From NCBI GenBank assembly GCA_023101725.1, contig JALJCO010001134.1, forward strand, positions 310,001 through 374,000: a stretch of 64,000 nt of DNA, in the 5' to 3' direction. A model generated the notes under the pieces. The model saw only the letters and a program-made list of their open reading frames with translations. It ran no database searches and was not told where the DNA came from. This document shows positions 1 through 10,500 of the stretch, one piece after another. How positions within the stretch are numbered: position 1 is the stretch's first letter; each line of letters begins with the position of its first letter. Origin of the DNA: Atherinomorus stipes (Eukaryota; Chordata; Actinopteri; Atheriniformes; Atherinidae). A program made the translations under genes and the position numbers.

Positions 1-169
1 GATGTGCTGCTGTGAGGTCGGAGTCGCGCACACAAGCTGAAATAAGAAGTCCGACATGAAGTTAGATGTCAAACGAAAGACAGCTGCTCACCGTCATAGT
101 GTGACCAAAACAAGCGGAGGGACGGAGGAGGAAGGGCCCACCCCGACTGACCAGAAAGTTGCCACGACT

Positions 170-786
170 ATGGCCCAATCCCAAAGTTCCCTCTTCCTCC
201 AACCACTCACCCTTACTAGCCCCTACTCACTACCACTACACCCTTGAATTGAAGCCACAAGGTGTAGGGCTCTGTAATCGTCCCTAGGAATTGGGACGCC
301 ACTTGCTGCATTTACGTTCATGCACGTAAGCGACTGGGTAGTGACGTTTGCACGTCTTACCATAACAACCCAACAACACACCCAGCAACAACACGAAGTT
401 AACAGCTGCAGTCATTTTTCTTTTTTCATCATTCATCATACTTCAGTTGATTAATAAACAAAACAACCACACGGAGAAGAGGTTGTCTCTTGTAAACTGC
501 TGAAAAGCCTTCACAAGCTTTTCATCAATATTTTAGCCTAGCTAGAGTGGCTAGTCTGGCTAACGTTGGAAATAAATGTGTAATCTGTACATATGTACTG
601 TACGTTTGTGAGTTTCCTTCTCTGAGTTCTGTCGCCCTCTGGGGGTTGCTGTTGTTCCCTTTTCTCTGGCCCTTCCTCAGCAAGTCAGCATCTGACACCC
701 CTTGTTTTGAAGGGCTAGATTCATACCCCCTACCCCTCGTTATGTCCACTACCCCTACATGCAAAGAGGAACTGGGACAGCATTGA
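170..786. mobile_element. Putative decayed DNA transposon with imperfect inverted ends
   Basis: The left part (from about 170, motif GGCCCAATCCCA followed by C-rich text) resembles the reverse complement of the right part (to about 786, GAACTGGGACAGCAT). Both arms also share stretches such as CCCCTAC near the ends. No long ORF is found inside and no clear target duplication was seen. The class is not recognised, and the pairing of ends is weak enough that it could be two unrelated repeats. Confidence 0.3.
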
Positions 787-1058
787 TGTATAATGGTACC
801 ATTTTCTGTATAATTGCAGTTGACACACAACCAATTGGGGATTTGCACCACCTCAGTTGGGTTAAAAGACCTTGTTGTCTGTGATCCTGTGGAGAATACA
901 GTCATTGAATGTGTTATGTCAAATCTTGAATGAATCTACAGAATCCAGTTGGTTAGTGTGAACTCCTCAATCTTTTCAAAATCTACAACAACTGTGACAT
1001 TCGTGTTGTGTGTCCCTAGCATAAACTGAAGGTTGGTGTGACTGCAACTGTTTAGGAG

Positions 1059-2270
1059 CAGTGTTGGGAACATTACTTTTAAAAAGTAATCAATTATAGT
1101 TAGTAATTACTTCTCCAAAAAAGTAATGGCGTTAGTAACTGAGTTACAGCTTTATAAAAATAACTAATTACTTGGAAAAGTAATTTTTCCGTTACTTTTT
1201 AATGTTCCTTTAGATGTAATTTTAAATTAATCTCAATAAACCTATTAAATTAATCTTTATGTTGAATTAATATAAAAGTAAACATCAGATCTGACTAATG
1301 AATGAAATCAATGGAAACTATACAGAATAAATTACTAACTGAAAAATCATGGGCACTCAGACTGATGGATGTTGTGGCTCCGTCTGCTCCTCAGGAGAGC
1401 AGCTTCACGTGGTTATAACGGCCAAACACCACGAAGAAACACGAACTAATCAACGTTTCTCATCATGTTCGTTTTTGTTTTTTTATCTCTAAAGGAAACT
1501 GATGTTTGTATTGATTCCAGTTTATAATTCTCCCCGTTGTGCGCACGTGAGTTCGGCTGCGCAGATTGACTGGGGTTTGCAATGACAGTCCATCATCATC
1601 ATCATCACTGTTTCTGTACCACTCCGGGTCAGATGAAGACAGATCCAATGTGCAGAGCTCGTGTATATTTCGTATTAACTATGAACTGAATTCGGGTCAT
1701 GGGTGAAAGAAATAATTCAGGGAAACGTGTTACTCGAACTATGATGCTGTTTTCTTCTTAAACTGGACGTAATCGCTGCGTCTGTGTCAGGCTGGTGATG
1801 TCGTATTCTCTGTATACATCCGCAGATCTCACAGCAACCTTTTTACTCAAACATGAGTGTGTGAAAAGGCGCATGCCTGCAGCCCTGAAGACCGCAGGTT
1901 ACTGCTGAGTGTATGGGCGAGTGTCTCCAGGTATTTGTGTATCAAATCAAATCAAATCAAATCAAACTTTATTTACAAAGCGCTTTTCCTGCCAAAGGCA
2001 ACCCAAAAGTGCTTTTCAAGAAAAAAAAAAAAAACTTCGCCTGCTCTCTGCGAGAGCACCAGCACAATATAGTCCCCAAAAAGTGAAACTTCTGTTCACC
2101 AGGAACAAAAATGAATCTTACATAACAATAGTAACGCCCTGTCAGTGAAGGCCAGTAATGGTAACGGCGTTGTGATGATAGACTTAGTAATTAGTTAGAT
2201 TAGCCCGTTACTGAAAAAGTAGTGCCGTTAGTAACGCCGTTTATTTCTAACGCCGTTATTCCCATCACTG
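1059..2270. mobile_element. hAT-type non-autonomous transposon with perfect 8-bp TSD
   Basis: The element begins CAGTGTTGGGAA and ends TTCCCATCACTG, which are inverted. It is bounded by identical 8-bp copies TTTAGGAG at 1051-1058 and 2271-2278. An 8-bp duplication with CAG..CTG-type termini is typical of hAT elements. Sub-terminal text is rich in AGTAAT/GTTACT motifs, as in a widespread fish repeat family. No transposase is visible; a short minus-strand ORF at 1463-1648 is not recognisable. A second repeat with an (ATCAA)n tract lies inside, at about 1945-2035. Confidence 0.85.
1945..2035. repeat. (ATCAA)n tract followed by retroelement-like tail and poly-A
   Basis: Tandem ATCAA units lead into text of the kind TTTATTTACAAAGCGC and then a run of about 14 A. 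This is a layout common in fish SINE/LINE tails. It sits inside the hAT element 1059-2270, so it inserted later or was captured by it. Confidence 0.5.
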
Positions 2271-2280
2271 TTTAGGAGTG

Positions 2281-2753
2281 ATCTGGATGAAGGGACAAAT
2301 GAGAGCTTCACACTAGTTCACATGCTGGACAGTGGATGTGGTTATTTTCTGTCGTAGATGGACCGAAAAGATGGTTGTGTTTCCTCATGAGTTAAGCAGA
2401 ACTGAACATAAGAAATACCACTTTCCTCAATAGACACGCATTCACTCTGACGGCAGCTTGGTCTGATCCAAGATGGCTGCTCTGTCGGCACGTCTCAAAC
2501 CCGAGGAAGCGGGGTCTATCAACACATATGGTCATTCAGCTCGGCAGAGGCCTGTGATGAGTTTGATTCGTTTGATTCAGGTGTGTTGGAGAAGGAATGC
2601 AACCAAAATGGGCAGGATAGTAGCTCTCTAGGACTGGACTTGGGCACCCCTGGTCTTAACCATTTTCACTCTGTTGCACCTGAAATGTTTTTGTTTCTTT
2701 TAACTTTTGCATTTTTGCCTCAGTATTTAATGTCATTGGTTTGATTATTACAG
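2281..2753. other. Gene-upstream stretch, no exon recognised
   Basis: This lies between the hAT element and the first recognised NLR exon. About 2560-2660 matches a fish repeat seen twice more in the window (near 36200-36570 and 45065-45240), with text such as GGTGTGTTGGAGAAGG and CTAGGACTGGACTTG. I could not find a start codon or an N-terminal NLR domain here. Confidence 0.5.
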
Positions 2754-4535
2754 ATGATGACCATCTTTTGAAACCAAAGAAGAGCCACAAAGAAGCAATG
2801 CTGGATAAATTCAAGTTGACATCTGAAGGTAATGGAGACCAACTGAGTTCCCTGAAAAGAATCTACACAACTCTCTACACCATCCGAGGAGAGAGTCAAG
2901 AAATATCTGGAGAACACGAGTTCAGACACCTTAAACCAAGGTTAAAAAAACGGTTGTCATTTGACAGCTCAGTCAACCTCAGTGACATCTTCAGACCATC
3001 ACCCCACCAAGAGAAACCCCCCCAGAATGGTCTTGACGAAGGGCGTTGCAGGCATCGGAAAATCATTCTCTGTACAGAAGTTCATTCTTGACTGGGCCGA
3101 GAACAAAGCAAACCAGGATGTTGACTTTGTTTTCTGCTTTGCTTTCCGAGAGTTGAATTTGATATCAGCTGAGAAAAACTTACACGAGCTCCTGACTGAG
3201 TTCCATCCTGCTCTTGACCACCTGAAAGACGGAGAAGATTACATCAAAACCAAGATGATAGTGATCTTAGACGGCCTGGATGAAAGCCGACTCCAGCTGG
3301 ACTTTGTGAACTTTGAGAGAGTAACGTCTGTCAGAGAAGCGACATCTGTGAGTAATCTCCTCGTAAACCTCATTCGGGGAAACCTTCTTCCTGATGCAAA
3401 CATCTGGATAACTTCCCGTCCTGCAGCAGCCAATCAGATCCCTGCAGAGCATGTCCACATGGTGACAGAGATAAGAGGGTTCACTGACCCACAAAAAGCG
3501 GAATACTTTAGAAAGAGGTTCGATCCTGACTTGAATCTTTCTGAGAGAATCATGTCACATATTCAGTCTTCACATAGTCTTGACATCATGTGCCAGATCC
3601 CCATCTTCTGCTGGATTGCTGCCGTCTTATTTCAGGAGGTCTTTGGAGAAGAAAAAAGTTGAGATTCCTCAAACGCTAACAGAGATGATGGCACATTTCC
3701 TAATTGCTCAGACGAAACGCAGAAGCAGAAAATACGACAAGAAGGAGAAGAACAAAGAAGAACTCTTGAAGACAAACAAAGAATTTCTTCTGAAACTTAG
3801 CAAGCTCGCTTTTGTCCACCTTCAGGAAAATAATCTCATCTTCTATGAGGAAGACCTGGAAGCTTCTGGTATTAACACTGAAGAAGCATCGGTCCACTCT
3901 GGATTTTTCAACACGCTTCTTCGGGGAGAGGAAGTTTTCTACAGGAAAAGAGTCTTCTTCTTTGAACATCTGACCGTTCAGGAGTTCTTTGCAGCTCTCT
4001 ACGTTTATGAGTGTTTTACAACCAAGAACAACAAAGAGCTCCACGGTTTCCTCGAGCTGAAGAAAGAACATTCTTTACTTGATCATCTGAAGATGACAGT
4101 TGACAAAGTGTTGGAGAAGAAGAATGGCCACCTGGACTTTTTCCTGAGATTCCTCCTTGGCCTGATGGTTGAACCCAACCAGAGAGTCCTGAAGGGTCTG
4201 CTGACTCCACTGGACTCAAACCAAGATGTAGACAAGAAAATCTTGACTTACCTTCGCTCCATCCGAAGGAAGACGGTGTCCCCAGACAGCTGCATCCACA
4301 TCTTCCAGACCATGGTGGAGATGAGGGACCACAAAGTCAAAGATGAGATTCAGGAATATTTGAAACTATCAGATCGTTCAAAAGCGGCGTTGACTCCCCT
4401 TCATTGCTCTGCGCTGGCCTACATGCTGCAGGTCTCAAAGGATGAGCTGGAGGAGCTGGACCTGAAGAGTTACAACACATCAGAGGAAGGCCGGAGGAGG
4501 CTGATACCAGCTGTGAGGTGCAGCAGGAAAGCAGT
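2754..4535 (+). CDS. NLR exon: FISNA + NACHT + NACHT-associated helices
   Basis: The acceptor is TTATTACAG, ending at 2753. The donor GTGAGT starts at 4536, leaving two bases of a codon. Frame 2 encodes the FISNA segment (HKEAMLDKF, YTTLYTIRG, SGEHEFRHL) up to the C7 run. Frame 3 then carries VLTKGVAGIGKS, the P-loop of the NTPase, and the Walker B-like stretch ILDGLDES. A SRPAAA sensor-like motif follows near 3415. After the A6 run, frame 1 continues with FEHLTVQEFFAALYVYE, the conserved winged-helix/HD2 signature, and ends at RRRLIPAVRCSRKAV. Removing one base from each homopolymer gives 1780 nt that fit the flanking splice phases. Confidence 0.9.
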
Positions 4536-7500
4536 GTGAGTTTCTTTTAATCATTGATTTTTGATACAGTCATGTCATAGTATCTGTTTGAGATTCTTGT
4601 GTGTTTATCTGTTTAACTTCAGAGTAAAGTGTATAAGATTGAATTTAACAGCAGCAATCTGTTAATAAACAAAAAAAGTGAATGAAAAAAAGTGGAGAAT
4701 TAATTGACAACCAGTTAGGTTTACTGGTAACAGATCAGTTACTTGACTGGATATAATAGGAGTATTTCAGAGAGGCGGAGTCTCTGGCACCATGTCTGTC
4801 ACACCACCACTCCCATCTCAAGATCCCACCATCCATGGTTTATAATACCATTAAAAGATAAAAAGAATCGGAGGGATCTTTAATGGGACAAGGCCGCAGG
4901 TAAAAACTGGATACTGGTGATCATGGGGTCCTCAGGAACACTTCATGAAAAATAGACATAACTCTACTGGAAATCACTGCGTGAGCTTGGGAAGATTTTC
5001 AGAAATCACTTTGTTAACACACATTTCACCTTGAGATCCATAAATGCTGGATGCAGGTCTGGGTGCTTGCATGATTAAAATTCTGTATGTATGGCTTGAA
5101 AACGATCAGAAACTTCATAAATAAGTGTACACGTCTACTGTACATGCCCAAAATCAACTTCTGTCACTGAAATAAAGCTAAATTTGGGAGTGGGTAGCGT
5201 AGTGGTAATGTCGTGGACTTTGGTGCGGCAGACCTGGGTACGAGTCCCCGACACGACATTCACGTGAACCACTGAGGACCCTTGGCAGCGGGTAAGAGCA
5301 ACCCACTACTCCTGCTTACTACTTCATCCATCTCAGGTTCAACCTGAGATGGATGAAGGTCCATCTCATGAGATGGTTCAAGGTTCATGAGATGGATGAA
5401 AATGCAGATAATGAATTTCCTAATTGGCTCAATAATTGGGATTAATAAAGTATATAAAAAATTTAACTTTTAACATGGTATTAATAATTACAGTTATTTA
5501 TGCAATAATTAAAGAAAATCGATGTTTTAATTTCAGATTAATCTTTTTGCAATAATGCATTAATTTTGATAGCTCTAAACCCCTAAATTTATTTGATAAA
5601 TGTTGGCTTTTTTTTTTTTTTTTTTTACAATGGTATGAATACCCTCTAGAATTATCCTGCAACCCCCAGTTTGGGAACCATTGATGTAGAAGATAATCAA
5701 AATGAAGGCAGTTGGTGTGTCCAGACTTTTGACTGCTACTGTATATATAATTCTTTGAACAGCACCAGATTTTAATCCCATAATCCTGATTTAGGTTAAA
5801 GGACTGCAAAATGACTGAAGAGTGGGTTAAACATCTGACCTTCGGTCTCAAGTTCCCGTTCTCTCCTCTGCGAGATCTGGACCTGAGTAACAACGACCTG
5901 AAAGATTCAGGAGTTCAGATTCTGTGTGATGGTCTGTCAAATCAGAGCTGCAGACTCCAGATCCTGAGGTACCTACACCAGAATCTAATCTTCCTCCTGT
6001 AACAGAGCCCCACAACACCCGAACTGTTCATCATTGACAGTTTTACTACACATCACCTGTGATGAAGCTCTGCAGAGATACTCTGACAAATATCACTCTT
6101 TTCTCAGGATGTCTGGGTGTATGGTGACAGAGGAAGGCTGTGGTCATCTGGTGTCGGCTCTACGGGCCAATCCCTCCCACCTGACCGAGCTGGACCTGAG
6201 CTACAACCATCCACGGGAATCAGGGGTAAAGATGCTGACTGGGCTCAAAGAAGATCCACAATACAAACTCAGCAAACTTAAGTAATCACAATATTACTCC
6301 TGTCTGATTCACTGTATGCTAGACAGTAGAGTGTTTTCACCTCTGATCTGAAAGTCTTCATTTCTGATGACTGGTGAGTTTGATGTTAAACATCTGGAGA
6401 GGATGGAACAAACATTCAGTATTGATCACTTTTAGTTCAGTCACCATGAATATAAAAGAGATTTTCAACAATTATGCCTCTAACACTCCTCTTTTTCCAC
6501 AGTTTTGATGGTGGTGGAGATCATCGGTTGAAACCAGGATTTAAAAAATGTAAGTATGACCATAAATTTGCTAAGTATACACTAAGTTAACAAAAATTTT
6601 ATACTGTACATTATTTAATTTACCTCAAAATAACCAATGGAAAATGAATAATATTTTTCCTGGAAGAGATTTTATAAATGGCAGTATAATACTATTGATA
6701 ATAAAGATCTGAAATGTTCAGACCAACTGGGCTGTTTAAAGCAACAGTATGCTGGATTTAGTGGCATCTAGTGGTGAAATTGAAGATTGCAGCTCTAGAT
6801 GCAGAATGCCTCTCACTTCATCCTTCCCTTTGAAGAGAGTCAGGGGCTGGTCTGGAAAATATTTGATGGGAGGGTTAAGGAATTCAGGCATAATGAAATC
6901 ATTACACAGTAGGCCAGTGAAATCTTTTTATAAATAAAAGTCTAAATTAGAATAAATACCTGACCATTACAACTAAAAACAAACAGCTAATAATATTTTT
7001 GATCAACATTTGTTTACTTTGGTTTTAATCACTGCTGCACAAATACCTTAATATGAAAGAGAAAACAAACTGAATCATTGGTTGTTTAACTTTACATGGT
7101 CATAACATCTGACAATTTTACACTTTTTACATCCTATTAAATGTTAACAGTTTACATAGACACATTGTCCTCTACATCGGCAGTTAGAGAGATCAAACTG
7201 TATGAAAAGAGCATTAGAGAGAAGATGGTCATGTTGATGTAGAACAGCTATTACAGTTTTTCTAATTGTAAACACTTTTTTGAAATGTCCCCACTTTTTC
7301 CACTTTACACTACCCATACTCAAACTACTTTCCCAACCTCTGCTTTTGCTGCAAAAGGAAGTTATTGACTCAAAACAGCATCACCTGGCCTCAAAAAGTG
7401 ACACTATTGTCAAATCATGCCCCAAGCACAGCAAAATGTAGAACACTACAGAGCAATCAGGAAACACTAGAAGGAAGAAAGGAAAACAGAGTTCTCAGAA

Positions 7501-10500
7501 CATCATGCTGTCAAAATGTTTTTTTTTTTTTAATTTACATCAGGCAAAATGCATCATGTCACAACACAGAGAACTCATAATATAAAGTACTAGAAAAGCA
7601 CTCGGAGAGCACAGACCTCTGCCAAGCAGATCTCACAGTGATAAAGAATCCTTATAAAGATCTAGAAGGTGATCTGGATCATCACCAAAATGTAATGGGT
7701 TGTTCTTGGCTAAGGCTCATGGCTGATGAAAATTTCAGGTCAATCCGTCCAGAACTTTTTCCATAAAGTTGCTGACAGACAGATAGACAAACCAGCGCTA
7801 CCAAAAGCATAACCTCCTTGGTGGAGGTAATACTATAACATGGTCGTTCATAGTTGCATGGATTTCATCTGAAATGAAGGCTCTGCATCGCACCTAATTT
7901 TGCCCCTTCCACGTTCCCATCCTCGACCACCTCTGTGACCACCTCTTATGCAGACTCTTCCTCTCTGATTTTCTCTATCCATTGCAAAATCTTGACCTCT
8001 CACAGCTTCCTCAAGTGGTTTATATTGGTTCCCTCATCATCACCCAAAGGTGAAATCAATTTTGAGTCACTGTGTTTATCTGCTGACAACTGTGTCTTAG
8101 TTGTGATCAAAGTGTGCAGCATGTGTTCACCATTTTGCACAGCAAGTGCATCACAGTGCAAATGTGTTTGCAAGCAGTGTCTAGTGATGTGAAACGTGCT
8201 TTAGCTTTTAATCACAAGGGGACTGATTTGATACCTTGGTTTAGGCTTCTGAAAAATTGACTTTGAGAATGGGATTTAGTGTTTTAGCAATTGAGAAAAA
8301 CTGTAAACTCCATCCCATGAGGGTCAATGTCCTGCAGGTTTTACAGTAGATGTTTCCCTGATTCAAATTGAATGAATGAAACAGCCAATCACATTCTACA
8401 CAATGACCTAGCAATTATAATCGGGTATGTTGGAGCAGGGAAACATCTGGAGTTCGTGTTTAGCACAGACTGGTATTAAAAAGTAAACCAAAGTTGTGTA
8501 ACATAAGCAGTCCACCCTGCAGGTGTGTATACTGTAACTCTGCGAATATAACTCATTATTGCATTTTCATTAATCAATCAATCGATCAATTAACCAACCA
8601 ACCAACCAACAATCAATCAACCAATCAACCAACCAACCAACAATCAATCACTCAGTCAATCAACCAACCAATCGACTCATTATTTGTGAAGCACTTTTCT
8701 AGCTCAACTTGCTTGAGTTGCTCCAGTTCAAGTAAATAGATAAACATGAGGTTAAGTGCAGACGGACAAAGAGGAAACTCCATCAGAGGAGCCGTCTGCA
8801 CCGGAGACGGCACAGCAACTGCAACCGCAACCGCAGGGGCAGAGGCCCAGGCATCCAGAGAAGGTCTGGCTGGAACACAAACGTCCACCAAGTCACCAGC
8901 AGCACTGCACCCAGTCCACCACAGGCACCCGCCACCCCAGATACAGATGGCTCCCACAAAGGAAACACTAGAGGCACCCAAGGACCCAGGATCAATAAAA
9001 ATAAATATAAGAGCATTGAATAAATACATAAATTCATTTAAACTTTGAATCAAAACAGCTGAAATGGCCATACAGTAATAAAAGGCAAAAGACTAAAAAT
9101 AATAAATTAGAAAATATTAGATTAACCAGAACAGTAAAAACAAACTAAAAGCCAACTAAACAGTGGGTCTTGAGCCTACTCTTAAAGACATGAACGTTCT
9201 CTGCACCCTTGTGGTCCTTTGGCAGAGTTCCACAGACCAGGGTTGCAACACTGGAACGACGCCTCGCCGTGTGCGCATGTCCTGAATGACCAAAAGCCTG
9301 CTGCCAGGGGACCGCAGGGGTTCATAAGGTAAAAGGAATTCTGAGAGATAAGAAGGCTCAAGACCATTAAGACATTTAAAAACCATTAAAAGGACCTTAA
9401 AATCAATCCTGAGACACGAAGGGAGCAAATGCGGTGATCCTAAAATTGGTGTGATATGGGCCCACCTCCTGGTCTTTGTCAGGACACGTGCTGCTGAATT
9501 TTGCAAGAGTTGTAAACCTAGAAATTACATTGTAGAAATATTTCTTTTATATTTTACATCTGTACGTATGTACACTATATTGCCAAAAGTATTTGCTTAC
9601 CCATCCAGATTATGGGAATCAGGTTTTCCAATCACTTCCATGGCCACAGGTGTATAAATGAAGCAGCTCGGCATGCAGACTGTTTTTACAAACATTTGTG
9701 AAAGAATGTGTCGCTCTCAGGAGCTCAATGAATGCCAGTGTGGAACTGTGATAGGATGCCACCTGTGCAACAAATCCAGTCATGAAATGTCCTCACTCCT
9801 AAATATTCCACAGTCAACTGTCAGCCAAATTATTAGAAAATGGAAGTGTTTGGGAACAACAGCAACTCAGCCATGAAGTGGTCGGCCACGTAAACTGACG
9901 GAGCGGGTCAGCAGATACTGAAGTGCATGGTGTGAAAAGGTGGCCAACTTTCTGCAGATTCAATCACTACAAACCTCCAAACTTCATGTGCCCTTCAGAT
10001 CAGCTCAAGAACAGTGACAGAGAGCTTCATGGAATGGGTTTCCATGGCAATCAGCTGCATCCATCCATCCATATATCGTTGGGTGGAGAGGGGAGGCTGG
10101 CTTGGAGTGGGGGGGGGTGATCTGTGTGGGGGTGGGTTGGTGGTTGCAGGCTTTTTGACTGCACTGTACAAGTTTGGTGGAGGGAGGATTATGGTGTGGG
10201 GTGTTTTTCAGGAGCTGGGCTTTGCCCCTTAGTTCCAGTGAAAGGAACTCTGAATGCTTCAGCATACCAAGACATTTTGGACAATTCCACCCCAACTTTG
10301 TGGGAACAGTTTGGAGCTGGCCCCTTCCTCTTCCAACATGACTGTGCACCAGTGCACAAAGCAGGTCCATAAAGACCTGGATGGTGTGTAGAGTCTGGTG
10401 TGGAGGAACTGGACTGTGGCCTGCACAGATCCTGACCTCAACTTGATAGAACACCTTTGGGATGAATTAGAGCGGAGACTGAGAGCCAGACCTTCTCTCC

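Noticed and set aside
5189..5262. Possible tRNA gene with A- and B-box motifs
   Set aside because: The B box has a mismatch, no full cloverleaf is seen, and the sequence runs into a SINE/LINE-like tail, so it is called a SINE.
8746..9048. ORFs with Gln/Pro/Ala-rich products
   Set aside because: They fall in a repeat block next to a LINE fragment; overlapping ORFs occur in three frames, typical of a GC-rich repeat.
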